A DNA stretch of 64,000 nt, from contig NZ_JACCBF010000001.1 in the NCBI RefSeq assembly GCF_013409625.1, positions 3,971,001-4,035,000 of the forward strand, given 5' to 3'. The position numbers were made by a program, and so were the translations under genes. This document shows positions 34,511 to 42,146 of this stretch, one piece after another (position 1 is the stretch's first letter; the number at the start of each line of letters is the position of its first letter). Origin of the DNA: Nocardioides kongjuensis. GTDB taxonomy: Bacteria > Actinomycetota > Actinomycetes > Propionibacteriales > Nocardioidaceae. The notes beneath the pieces were generated by a model that worked only from the letters and a program-made list of their open reading frames with translations, had not been told where the DNA came from and ran no database searches.

Positions 34511-35257
34511 GTGGCCGTGCCGTTCTACGGGCGAGCATCTGCGGCGGTGTTCTCACCGCTGGAGTCGCTGAGCCGTTCGGAGCTCGTCGTACGACGGCTC
34601 ACGGACGCGATCGCGCTCGGCCTGCTCCCCGACGCCGAGCAGCTGCCGGGCGAGCTCGACCTCGCCGGGATCTTCGGCGTCTCGACGGTCACCGTGCGCG
34701 AGGCACTGTCGGTGCTGCGCTCCGAGGGACTCATCGAGACCCGGCGCGGGCGCGGCGGCGGCAGCTTCGTCCGCACGCCCAAGAACGGGATCAGCCAGCT
34801 CGCCCGGCGCCGCCTCGACGGGTTCAGCCTGGGCGAGCTGCGCGACCTCGGCGACGTGTACGCCGCCATCTGCGGCGCCAGCGCCGCCCTCGCCGCCCGG
34901 CGCTCCAGCCCCGACGACGTCGACCGGTTGCAGCGCGTGGCCGACGCCCTCGAGCACGCCGAGAAGCCCGACGCCCGGCGCCGGGCCGACGCGCAGTTCC
35001 ACATCGAGGTGGCCGCGGCCGCCCAGTCGCCCCGGCTCTACCACGAGGAGGTCACCCTCCAGGCCGAGTTCGGGACCCTGCTGTGGCTCGCCTTCGGCGA
35101 CGACGACAGCCACGCCCAGATGGTCGGCAGCTGCCGGGCCGTCGTCGCCGCGATCGCCGAGCGCGATCCCCACGCCGCCCGCGAGGCGGCCGAGCAGCGG
35201 GTGGCCGACTCCACCGCCCGTCTCATCGACTACCAGCTCAGCGAGGTCCACGCATGA
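34511..35257 (+). CDS. FadR/GntR family transcriptional regulator
   Basis: A 248-residue GntR regulator. The winged HTH is VRRLTDAIALGLLPDAEQLPGELDLAGIFGVSTVTVREALSVLRSEGLIETRRGRGGGSFV. The C-terminal FCD-type all-helical domain starts at RDLGDVYAAICGASAALAA and contains DAQFHIEVAAAAQSP, the usual metal/ligand-site His region. It starts at GTG 34511. It is divergent from the pot/gabD operon and overlaps the following Cache gene (ATGA), so regulator and Cache protein are co-translated. Likely target: the pot operon and itself. Confidence 0.88.
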   Translation: MAVPFYGRASAAVFSPLESLSRSELVVRRLTDAIALGLLPDAEQLPGELDLAGIFGVSTVTVREALSVLRSEGLIETRRGRGGGSFVRTPKNGISQLARRRLDGFSLGELRDLGDVYAAICGASAALAARRSSPDDVDRLQRVADALEHAEKPDARRRADAQFHIEVAAAAQSPRLYHEEVTLQAEFGTLLWLAFGDDDSHAQMVGSCRAVVAAIAERDPHAAREAAEQRVADSTARLIDYQLSEVHA

Positions 35258-35970
35258 ACGCGGCGAACACCCGCCTCTCCCCCGACGTCACCGCCCCCGT
35301 CATCGCGGCGGTCGCCGAGATCGCCGACCACGCGTTCGGGCTGGCGGCGTCCATCGCGACGACCGTCGAGCAGGCGCTCGCCGGCCGGCCCGCGCCCCGG
35401 CGCAGCGACCTCGCAGCCGTGGAGCCGGTCGTCGTCCCGGTCCTCTCCGACCTCGGCCAGCCGGTCCAGGGCGCCGGCTTCGTCGCCGCGCCGGGCGCGC
35501 TGCAGGACGCCGAGTGGTGGCTGGAGTGGTTCGCGCGCGACACCGACGGCCGCCCGCAGCGGCTGATCACCCACTCCGAGCCCCAGGCCATCGGCTTCTA
35601 CGACTACCAGCACCTGCCCTGGTACGTCGTCCCCCGCGAGAGCGGGCAGCGCCACGTGACCGGGCCGTACGTCGACTACCTGTGCACCGAGGAGTACACG
35701 CTCACCTTCACCGTCCCGGTCCTCGTCGAGGGCCGGTTCTGCGGGGTCGGCGGCGCCGACGTCGCGGTCAAGAACGCCGAGCAGGCGCTGCTGCCGCCGC
35801 TGCGCGCGAGCGAGCACCGGATCGCCGTGGTCAACGGCTTCGGACGCATCCTGTCGAGCAACAGCGGCCGCCACCTGTGCGGCGACCTGCTCGACGGCGT
35901 CTGCTTCGACGAGCTGCCCGACGACCAGCGGGTGGGCGACCTGCCGCTCGCGGTGGTCGCGCTCGACTGA
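35254..35970 (+). CDS. Soluble Cache-domain protein coupled to the GntR regulator
   Basis: A 238-residue protein with no membrane helix or signal peptide. The central part has dCache-type features: helix then IGFYDYQHLPWYVVPRESG, GPYVDYL and TVPVLVEGRFCGVGGADVAV. The WY, PYxD and terminal GxD residues resemble the ligand-binding pocket of dCache domains that bind amino acids or amines in chemoreceptors and kinases. Cache domains are usually extracytoplasmic; here the protein appears cytosolic and translation is coupled to a GntR gene. A role as a co-sensor of amines for the regulator is inferred from this position. Confidence 0.8.
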   Translation: MNAANTRLSPDVTAPVIAAVAEIADHAFGLAASIATTVEQALAGRPAPRRSDLAAVEPVVVPVLSDLGQPVQGAGFVAAPGALQDAEWWLEWFARDTDGRPQRLITHSEPQAIGFYDYQHLPWYVVPRESGQRHVTGPYVDYLCTEEYTLTFTVPVLVEGRFCGVGGADVAVKNAEQALLPPLRASEHRIAVVNGFGRILSSNSGRHLCGDLLDGVCFDELPDDQRVGDLPLAVVALD

Positions 35971-35973
35971 TCC

Positions 35974-36585
35974 TCACGCCCGCCGATAGGTCAGGTGGGT
36001 GACGTGCGGCGTGTGCCGGCTCGCGACCGGCACCAGGCCGAGCGGACCGGTCCCGTCGAACATCCGCGGGCCAGCGGCCGGCCCGCCGGCCAGTCCCGCG
36101 ACGTAGGGCACCAGGTGGAGGCGCAGCTCGTCGAGCTGGCCGGCCGCCAGGCAGGCGTTGATCGTCGACGCGCCGCCCGCGACGGCGACGTTGCGCTCCC
36201 CGGCCTCGCCGCGGGCCCGGGCGAGCGCGGCGTCGAGGCCGTCGGTGACGAAGTGGAAGGTCGTCCCGCCCGCCATCTCCACCGACGGGCGCTCGTGGTG
36301 GGTGAGCACGAACACCGGTGCGTGGTACGGCGGGTCCTCTCCCCACCAGCCTCGCCAGTCGAGGTCCCACTCACCTCGCCCGGGGCCGAACATGTTGCGG
36401 CCCATCACGAAGGCGCCCGCGTCGACGATCGCCGCGACCTCCGCGGCGTTGTCGTCGCCGTGCTCGAACATCCAGCGGTGCAGCTGGTTCTCGTCGAGCG
36501 AGCCGAACGGGTGCTCGCGCGTCTGGTCGGTCGCGGCGCCGAAGCCGTCGAGGGTGATGCTGATGTCCCCGGTCACGATGCCCAT
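35974..36585 (-). CDS. Dihydrofolate reductase-family (RibD C-terminal-like) protein
   Basis: A 203-residue reductase-type protein. It opens with the ISITLDGFGA strand, then DAGAFVMGRNMFG, VFVLTHHERPSVEM, the nucleotide-binding VAVAGGASTINACLAAGQLDEL and the last strand LRLHLVPYVAG. This matches the RibD_C/YyaP-YwjB branch of DHFR-like proteins. They use NADPH, and substrates are mostly unknown. It converges on the Cache gene, with only three bases between stops. Confidence 0.88.
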   Translation of the reverse strand: MGIVTGDISITLDGFGAATDQTREHPFGSLDENQLHRWMFEHGDDNAAEVAAIVDAGAFVMGRNMFGPGRGEWDLDWRGWWGEDPPYHAPVFVLTHHERPSVEMAGGTTFHFVTDGLDAALARARGEAGERNVAVAGGASTINACLAAGQLDELRLHLVPYVAGLAGGPAAGPRMFDGTGPLGLVPVASRHTPHVTHLTYRRA

Positions 36586-36667
36586 GCCGGTGCTGACCGA
36601 GACGCCGCAGCCGACTCATCGCCCGAGGTCGCCGAGCAGCCGCGAGCCCAGGACTCCGCGTGGGACA

Positions 36668-37333
36668 ATGCGGTCCGTGCTGGGCATCACCGACCTGTCG
36701 ACGTACCTCGTCGGCCTCGTGCTGATCATCTTGCTGCCCGGCCCGAACTCGCTCTACGTGCTGTCGGTGGCCGCACGCCGTGGCGTCCGTCCGGCGTACG
36801 CCGCCGCGGCCGGCGTGTGGACCGGCGACGCGGTGCTGATGACGCTGTCGGCGGCCGGCGTGGCGTCACTGCTGCAGGCCAACCACGTGGCGTTCTCGAT
36901 CGTGAAGTGGGTCGGCGCGGGCTACCTCGGCTACCTCGCGTTCACCATGCTGCGCGGCGCGGTCATCATGTGGCGCCAGCGCCGCCGCGCGGTGAAGGCC
37001 GTCGAGGACGGCGCTCCGGCGCCGGTGCCCGGCGAGCGGCCGTACCGCCGCGCACTGGTCATCAGCCTGCTCAACCCGAAGGCGATCTTGTTCTTCGTCG
37101 CGTTCTTCGTGCAGTTCGTCGACCCGGACTACGCCCACCCGGCGCTGTCGTTCCTCGTCCTCGGCACGCTCGCCCAGGTCGCGAGCGTGGCCTACCTCAG
37201 CGCACTGATCTTCGGCGGCACCCGCCTGGCTGCGGCCTTCCGGCGGCGCAAGGGACTCTCGGCGGCGGGGACCTCGGCCGTCGGCGCGATCTTCCTCGGC
37301 TTCGCGGTCAAGCTCTCCCTCGCCCACGCCTGA
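36668..37333 (+). CDS. LysE family amino acid exporter
   Basis: A 221-residue membrane protein. It starts with the LysE/RhtB hallmark: YLVGLVLIILLPGPNSLYVLSVAARRGVRPAYAAAAGVWTGD (residues 9-50). Further helices: VKWVGAGYLGYLAFTMLRGAV, LVISLLNPKAILFFVAFFVQFV, LSFLVLGTLAQVASVAYLSALIF. The NPK segment before the fourth helix is also conserved. The family exports basic amino acids, homoserine lactone or leucine (LeuE type fits best). ATG 36668 was selected; GTG 36677 is possible. Confidence 0.9.
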   Translation: MRSVLGITDLSTYLVGLVLIILLPGPNSLYVLSVAARRGVRPAYAAAAGVWTGDAVLMTLSAAGVASLLQANHVAFSIVKWVGAGYLGYLAFTMLRGAVIMWRQRRRAVKAVEDGAPAPVPGERPYRRALVISLLNPKAILFFVAFFVQFVDPDYAHPALSFLVLGTLAQVASVAYLSALIFGGTRLAAAFRRRKGLSAAGTSAVGAIFLGFAVKLSLAHA

Positions 37334-37343
37334 CCCGAGCTCG

Positions 37344-38270
37344 TCACCAGGTGACGGCGTCGCAGGCCGCCGAGCGGTGGCCCTCGATCTGCAGCGTGGC
37401 GTGCTCGATCTGGAACTGCTCGCGCAGCAGCAGCTGGCCCTGCCGGAGCACGCCGGTGCCGTCGGCGCCCTCGACGAGGACGAGGTGGGCGGTGGCGACG
37501 TGCATGCCGGAGGTGAGGGTCCAGGCATGCAGGTCGTGGACGTCGCACACGCCGTCGATGCCGCCGAGCGCGCCGGCGACGGTGTCGATGTCGACGCCGG
37601 CGGGGACGTGCTGGCCGAGGACGGCGAGCACCTCACGGCCGAGCATCACCGCGCGCACCGCGACGAAGGCCCCGATCAGGAAGGCGACGACCGTGTCCCA
37701 GACCGCGTCGCCGGTGGCGAGGACCAGGCCGCCGGCGACCATCACGCCGACGCTGCCCGCGGTGTCGGCGACGACCTCGGCGTAGGCGCCCTTGACGTTG
37801 AGCGACTCCTGCGAGCCGCCGCGCAGCAGCGCCATCGCGACCAGGTTGACGACCAGGCCGAGGAAGCCGACGAGAAGCATCGGGCCGGTCGCGACGTCGG
37901 GACCGGAGCCGCCCTCGCCGATCCGGCCGATCGCCTCCACCACGACGTAGACGGCGACCCCGAGCATCATCAGCACCGCGAGGCCGGAGGCGAAGACCTC
38001 GGCCCGGTAGGACCCGTAGGTACGCCGCCCGGTGCTGTCCGCGCGGGTCGCGATCTTGGTCGCGACCAGCGCGGCCCCGAGCGTGACGACGTCGGCGGCC
38101 ATGTGGCCCGCGTCGGAGATCAGCGCGAGCGAGCCGCTGACCAGGCCGACCACCAGCTCGACGACGAAGAACGCCGCGACCAGGCCGAACGACACGCCCA
38201 GGCGCCAGCGGTGCCGGCCACCGGCGTGCCCGCCGTCGCCGCCGTGGCCGTGCCCGTGCCCGACGCCCAT
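37344..38270 (-). CDS. Cation diffusion facilitator (Zn/Co/Cd-type efflux)
   Basis: A 308-residue CDF exporter. The His-rich N-terminus (GHGHGHGGDGGHAGGRH) fits zinc binding. Six helices follow: LVAAFFVVELVVGLVSGS, with the first metal motif DAGHMAADVV; the second is AEVVADTAGSVGV, where Glu takes the place of the more common His. The C-terminal domain carries DVHDLHAWTLTSGMHVATAHLV and ends with HATLQIEGH. It is probably in one operon with arsR-like 38273-38623 (two bases between), which would derepress it with metal. Confidence 0.9.
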   Translation of the reverse strand: MGVGHGHGHGGDGGHAGGRHRWRLGVSFGLVAAFFVVELVVGLVSGSLALISDAGHMAADVVTLGAALVATKIATRADSTGRRTYGSYRAEVFASGLAVLMMLGVAVYVVVEAIGRIGEGGSGPDVATGPMLLVGFLGLVVNLVAMALLRGGSQESLNVKGAYAEVVADTAGSVGVMVAGGLVLATGDAVWDTVVAFLIGAFVAVRAVMLGREVLAVLGQHVPAGVDIDTVAGALGGIDGVCDVHDLHAWTLTSGMHVATAHLVLVEGADGTGVLRQGQLLLREQFQIEHATLQIEGHRSAACDAVTW

Positions 38271-38272
38271 GG

Positions 38273-38623
38273 TCAGTCCCTCCCGCAGGGGCCGCCGGTG
38301 ACCGCGACCAGCCGTTCGGCGGCGCCGACCACCTCGCGGGTCAGCTCGGGGTGGGCGAGCGAGATCAGCGAGGCCCGACCGCTGGGACGCGAGACGACGA
38401 GGCCGCAGTCGCGCAGGCAGGCGAGGTGCTTGGAGACCGTGGACTGGGCCAGGCCGAGGTGGGCGGTGAGGTCGACCACCCGGTGCTCACCGAGCGTGAG
38501 GTGCTCGAGGATCGCCAGCCGGTTGGGGTCGCTGAGCGCGTGGAGCAGGCCCGCGACGTCGGCCAGGGCGTCCACCTCGGTGGGCGCCTCGGGCAGCGCG
38601 CGGTCCAGCTGATTCATCGCCAT
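38273..38623 (-). CDS. ArsR/SmtB family metal-responsive repressor
   Basis: A 116-residue winged-helix repressor. The HTH is LLHALSDPNRLAILEHL, VVDLTAHLGLAQSTVSKHLACLRDCGLVVSRPSGRASLISLA. Cys residues at HLACLRDCGL in the recognition-helix region and Cys in the C-terminal GGPCGRD are candidate metal ligands, as in CmtR-type sensors. It precedes the CDF exporter gene by two bases. Two in-frame ATGs (38621-38623 and 38615-38617) lie in an 18-base palindrome (38615-38632) that is the probable autoregulatory operator. The second ATG would give 114 residues. Confidence 0.9.
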   Translation of the reverse strand: MAMNQLDRALPEAPTEVDALADVAGLLHALSDPNRLAILEHLTLGEHRVVDLTAHLGLAQSTVSKHLACLRDCGLVVSRPSGRASLISLAHPELTREVVGAAERLVAVTGGPCGRD

Positions 38624-38632
38624 ATGGCGATG
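38615..38632. promoter_or_regulatory. Perfect 18-base palindrome over the arsR start codons
   Basis: CATCGCCATATGGCGATG is a perfect palindrome. Flanks TGATT (38610-38614) and AATCA (38634-38638) extend the symmetry with one extra base. It covers both candidate start codons of the ArsR gene. ArsR/SmtB operators are AT-centred palindromes of this size, so it is the likely binding site. Confidence 0.65.
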
Positions 38633-38689
38633 TAATCACCGCTGGGCGACGAAGGTCAAGCCGCCCCACCTCCTATGCTCGGGACCGTG

Positions 38690-39478
38690 ATGATGCGACC
38701 CGCCGAGCTCGAGGGCGTGCGCGCCGGGACGGTCGACCTGGCGTTCCGGCGCTGGGACCGGCCGCGGGTCAAGGTCGGCACGCGGCTGCGCACCGCCGTC
38801 GGCGTCGTCGAGGTGACCAGTGTCGAGGAGGTCGCGCTCTCGCGGCTGCGGGCCGAGGACGCCCGGCGGGCGGGCGCCGCGTCGCTGACCGCGCTCAAGG
38901 ACGCCCTCGCGGCGCGGGCCGACCGACCGGTGTTCCGGGTCGGTCTGCGCTACGGCGGCACCGACCCCCGCGAGACCCTGCGCGCCACCGTCCCGGACAC
39001 CACCGAGATCCGCACCATCCTCGCGGGCCTCGACCGGCTCGACGCCGCCTCGGCGATCGGGCCCTGGACGCGCACGACGCTGCGGATCATCGACCGCAAC
39101 CCCGAGGTCCGGGCACCGGACCTCGCGGCCGAGCTCGGCCGCGAGACGCCCGACTTCAAGAAGGACGTCCGCAAGCTCAAGGAGCGCGGGCTGACCGAGT
39201 CGCTGGCGATCGGGTACCGGCTCTCGCTCCGGGGCGAGGCGGTGCTGGACCACGAGGACGGGCCGCGCGAGCGGGCGCCCCGACGGACCGGCACCCCCCT
39301 GCCGCGCACCATCGGCGCCCCGGCGACCCGCGCCCTGCGGGCGGTCGACGTGCACACCCTCGAGGCGGTCAGCGGCTGGACCCGCGCCGATCTCGCCGCC
39401 CTGCACGGCGTCGGGCCGATCGCGCTCGACCGGCTCGAGGCGGCGATGGGCGAGCTCGGCCTCGGCTATGCGACCTGA
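38690..39478 (+). CDS. ASCH/PUA-like, winged-helix and HhH nucleic-acid-binding-type protein
   Basis: A 262-residue protein with three parts. Residues 1-100: ASCH/PUA-like barrel (LEGVRAGTVDLAFRRWDRPRVKVGTRLRT then VGVVEVTSVEEV). Residues about 105-190: winged helix (LDRLDAASAIGPWTRTTLRIIDRNPEVRAPDLAAELGR, DFKKDVRKLKERGLTESLAIGYRLS). Residues about 205-262: segment ending with a helix-hairpin-helix (DLAALHGVGPIALDRLEAAMGELG). This suggests binding to RNA or DNA. The architecture is my reading, and no function is known. ATG 38690 was chosen; an in-frame ATG lies at 38675. Confidence 0.6.
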   Translation: MMRPAELEGVRAGTVDLAFRRWDRPRVKVGTRLRTAVGVVEVTSVEEVALSRLRAEDARRAGAASLTALKDALAARADRPVFRVGLRYGGTDPRETLRATVPDTTEIRTILAGLDRLDAASAIGPWTRTTLRIIDRNPEVRAPDLAAELGRETPDFKKDVRKLKERGLTESLAIGYRLSLRGEAVLDHEDGPRERAPRRTGTPLPRTIGAPATRALRAVDVHTLEAVSGWTRADLAALHGVGPIALDRLEAAMGELGLGYAT

Positions 39479-39827
39479 GCCGCACCTCCTGCGCCGCCTG
39501 CTCGTCACGATCGCGGCGCTGGCGGGGCTGTTCGCCATGCACGGCCTCGCCGACCACGGCGCGGCCTCTGCGCCGCTCCCCGCGGCTGCCCTCACCCACC
39601 ACGACACCGCGCCGCCCGACCACGGCGGCTCGACCGGCCACGACATGGCCGGGCTGTGCCTGGCACTGCTGGTCATGGCGGCCGGTGTGGCCGCCGGCCT
39701 GCTCGGCGTACGACGTCCGCTCGTCGCCGCGCGGAACAGGCCCGCCCGCTGGCGGCTCCTGGTCGCCCGGGCCGCGCGGTTCCGCGACCCACCCGATCTC
39801 CACCGCCTGTCGGTGCAGCGCTGCTGA
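39468..39827 (+). CDS. DUF6153-like small His-containing membrane protein
   Basis: A 119-residue protein with an N-terminal hydrophobic helix (LLVTIAALAGLFAMHGLADHG) and a second (LCLALLVMAAGVAAGLLGV). Between them lies a His-rich loop (THHDTAPPDHGGSTGHDMAG). The pattern fits DUF6153-type proteins often found next to DUF305 genes, and a copper or other metal role is suspected for such pairs. The start overlaps the end of the preceding gene by 11 bases, so it is coupled. A DUF305 lipoprotein gene follows 51 bases downstream. Confidence 0.7.
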   Translation: MRPEPHLLRRLLVTIAALAGLFAMHGLADHGAASAPLPAAALTHHDTAPPDHGGSTGHDMAGLCLALLVMAAGVAAGLLGVRRPLVAARNRPARWRLLVARAARFRDPPDLHRLSVQRC

Positions 39828-39878
39828 GGAGCCCCGCTCCCACCCCGCAACGCACACCGACCAGACCAGGAGAACGAC

Positions 39879-40505
39879 ATGCACCGCACCACCCTGCGCC
39901 GGCTGGCCTCCGCCACCGGTGCGATCACCCTTGTCCTGAGCCTCGCCGCGTGCGGCGACGACGGCCGCGACGGCACGCCCGCCGCGGTCGAGACCGCTCG
40001 CAACGGCGACGTCTTCAACAGCGCCGACGTCGACTTCGCGACCGCGATGATCCCGCACCACGCGCAGGCGCTGCAGATGGCGCTGCTCGCCCAGGACCGC
40101 CCGTTGCCCGACGAGGTCCGGGCGCTCGTCGACCAGGTCCAGGCCGCCCAGACACCGGAGGTCGAGACGATGACCACCTGGCTGACCGACTGGGACAAGG
40201 AGATCCCGGCCACGTCGATGGACCACGCCAACGCCGGCCACGACATGGACGGGGACGCGCCCGCGCACGACATGCCCGGGATGATGTCCGGCGAGCAGCT
40301 GAAGGAGCTCGAGGACGCCTCCGACGCCGACTTCGCGAAGCTGTGGATGACGATGATGATCGAGCACCACGAGGGCGCGATCACGATGGCGAGGACCGAG
40401 CAGGCGGACGGACGGTTCGCCGACGCGATCGCCCTGGCGAGGTCCATCGCCCAGAGCCAGGCGGCCGAGATCGCGACGATGGAGGACCTGCTCGCGAAGG
40501 GCTGA
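39879..40505 (+). CDS. DUF305 domain lipoprotein
   Basis: A 208-residue lipoprotein. The signal peptide ends in the lipobox LSLAAC (Cys near residue 25). The DUF305 ferritin-like helical domain carries paired His motifs: DFATAMIPHHAQALQMA and KLWMTMMIEHHEGAITMA. A Met/His-rich loop lies between (MDHANAGHDMDGDAPAHDM, PGMMSG). His/Met-rich composition suggests binding of copper or another soft metal outside the membrane, though the family function is not proven. It follows a DUF6153-like gene, probably in one operon. A good ribosome-binding site (AGGAG) precedes the start. Confidence 0.9.
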   Translation: MHRTTLRRLASATGAITLVLSLAACGDDGRDGTPAAVETARNGDVFNSADVDFATAMIPHHAQALQMALLAQDRPLPDEVRALVDQVQAAQTPEVETMTTWLTDWDKEIPATSMDHANAGHDMDGDAPAHDMPGMMSGEQLKELEDASDADFAKLWMTMMIEHHEGAITMARTEQADGRFADAIALARSIAQSQAAEIATMEDLLAKG

Positions 40506-40561
40506 CCGGCGACGCGTCAGGGGGCTGACAGCCGACCACGCACGGGCCTACTGTCGGCGCC

Positions 40562-41500
40562 ATGTCTCGAGTCGACCTTCGCACGATGGTGGGGGTCGCT
40601 GCCGGCTCCCTGATGCTCGCCGTGCCCCTGGCCTCCGCCGTACCCACCGCGGCCACCGCCGGTGCCGCGTCGCCCGCGGTCGCCGGCTGCCACGACGGCT
40701 CGGCGGCCCGGGTGGCGCAGGGCTCGACCGCGACCGAGCCCGCCCTCTATCCCAGGAACGAGGCCAACAAGTACGGCGTCATCAAGGACTCGCCGTACCT
40801 CGGCAACGGCACGGTCACCGTCCGGACCGTCTTCCACGTCATCACCGACGGCGCGAGCCAGGCCGACAGGGACCGGCTCGCCGGCATGGTGCACGCGCAG
40901 ATGGACGTGCTCAACGCGTCGTACTCCGGGCAGACGGCGCCGGACGCCGCCGACACCCCGTTCCGCTTCGCCCTCGACTCGATCCAGTTCGTCGACAACC
41001 CGGCCTGGTACACCGTGACGCCCGGCAAGACCGAGCGCGACATGAAGCAGGCGCTGCACACCGGCGACTCGACGGTGCTCAACGTCTACACCGCCGACAT
41101 CGGCGACGGGCTGCTCGGCTGGGCGTACTTCCCCAAGGGCTACAACAACGGCCGCGACTACATCGACGGCGTGGTCATGCTCGACGAGTCGATGCCGGGC
41201 GGCACCGCCGGCAAGTACTCCCTCGGCGACACCCTCACCCACGAGGTCGGCCACTGGCTGATGCTCGAGCACACCTTCCAGGGCGGCTGCTCGGCGTCCG
41301 GTGACGGCGTGGCCGACACCCCGCGCGAGGAGGCGCCGCAGTTCGACTGCCCGGAGGGCGCCGACTCCTGCTCGGCGCCGGGCCTGGACCCGATCCACAA
41401 CTTCATGGACTACACGCAGGACTCGTGCATGAACATGTTCACCTCGGGTCAGGCGCAGCGGATGAGCGACGCCTGGGTGGCCTTCCGCGCCGCGCCGTGA
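40562..41500 (+). CDS. Secreted M43-family zinc metalloprotease
   Basis: A 312-residue secreted protease. Signal peptide (MVGVAAGSLMLAVPLASAVP) with cleavage near residue 35. The zinc motif is HEVGHWLMLEH (HExxHxxxxxH), in the context DTLTHEVGHWLMLEHTFQGGC. The Met-turn follows as NFMDYTQDSCMNMFTSGQ, which is the typical end of metzincin M43 proteins (pappalysin/cytophagalysin type). Cys pairs stabilise the fold. It is predicted to cleave proteins in the medium. A strong hairpin follows six bases after the stop and overlaps the next promoter. Confidence 0.92.
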   Translation: MSRVDLRTMVGVAAGSLMLAVPLASAVPTAATAGAASPAVAGCHDGSAARVAQGSTATEPALYPRNEANKYGVIKDSPYLGNGTVTVRTVFHVITDGASQADRDRLAGMVHAQMDVLNASYSGQTAPDAADTPFRFALDSIQFVDNPAWYTVTPGKTERDMKQALHTGDSTVLNVYTADIGDGLLGWAYFPKGYNNGRDYIDGVVMLDESMPGGTAGKYSLGDTLTHEVGHWLMLEHTFQGGCSASGDGVADTPREEAPQFDCPEGADSCSAPGLDPIHNFMDYTQDSCMNMFTSGQAQRMSDAWVAFRAAP

Positions 41501-41505
41501 AAAAG

Positions 41506-41534
41506 GGTTCCCGGGTGTGTCACACCCGGGAGCC
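41506..41534. terminator. Hairpin after the metalloprotease gene
   Basis: Arms at 41506-41517 and 41523-41534 (one G-T wobble) form a strong hairpin six bases after the protease stop, preceded by a run of A. It overlaps the -35 of the ECF41-type promoter. It may act as terminator for the protease gene and may also affect the promoter. Confidence 0.55.
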
Positions 41535-41544
41535 GGCCGGTGTC
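41518..41544 (+). promoter_or_regulatory. ECF41-type sigma factor promoter
   Basis: TGTCACA (41518-41524), 16 bases, then TGTC (41541-41544). The motif published for ECF41 sigma factors is TGTCACA with a 16-base spacer and CGTC. It precedes the decarboxylase/ECF41 operon, fitting autoregulation. The start codon at 41553 lies only eight bases after the -10, so transcription may begin at or very near the ATG (leaderless mRNA). Confidence 0.7.
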
Positions 41545-41552
41545 TTGATGGC

Positions 41553-42146
41553 ATGACCACATCAGGAACCCGCGTCCCGTCCGCCCCCGTCACCGGCCTC
41601 TACGGCGTCGTGGTGAAGAAGTTCGCCACGAGGATGTTCGGCTCGATGCCCGAGTCGATCGGCGTGCTGTGGCACCACCTGCCCGCCCTCAAGGCGAGCA
41701 TGGCCTACGGCCAGAAGCTGCAGAAGTGGGACGAGTGCGACGAGACCCTCAAGACCTACGCCCACATGGCCGTCGCCTCGCTCGTCGGCTGCTCGTGGTG
41801 CCTCGACTTCAACTACTTCATGGCCCGCGACAAGGGGCTCGACCTCGACAAGGCCCGTGAGGTCCCGAACTGGCGGGCCTCGACGGTGTTCTCGACGCTG
41901 GAGCGCCAGGTGATGGAGTACGCCGAGGCGGCCAGCCAGACGCCGCCGACGGTCACCGACGAGATGGTCGAGCCGCTGCTCGCCGCCCTCGGCCCGGCCG
42001 GCCTGATCGAGCTCACCACCGTGATCGGGTTCGCGAACATGACCACCCGGTCCAACACCGCGCTCGGCATCGAGTCCGAGGGCTTCGCCTCGGCCTGCGG
42101 CATGAAGCCGCTCGCCGAGCGGCCCGCCGTAGGCTCGCCGGCATGA
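41553..42146 (+). CDS. Carboxymuconolactone decarboxylase (AhpD-like) family protein
   Basis: A 197-residue helical protein of the AhpD-like fold. The redox motif is VASLVGCSWCLDFNYFMA (CxxC in the usual place). Further parts are ERQVMEYAEAASQTPPTVTDEMV and LIELTTVIGFANMTTRSNTAL. Members act as peroxidase partners or dehydrogenase-like enzymes. This type is the standard partner of ECF41 sigma factors (the COE proteins), and the sigma gene follows with an ATGA overlap. An ECF41 motif (41518-41544) lies directly upstream. Confidence 0.88.
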   Translation: MTTSGTRVPSAPVTGLYGVVVKKFATRMFGSMPESIGVLWHHLPALKASMAYGQKLQKWDECDETLKTYAHMAVASLVGCSWCLDFNYFMARDKGLDLDKAREVPNWRASTVFSTLERQVMEYAEAASQTPPTVTDEMVEPLLAALGPAGLIELTTVIGFANMTTRSNTALGIESEGFASACGMKPLAERPAVGSPA

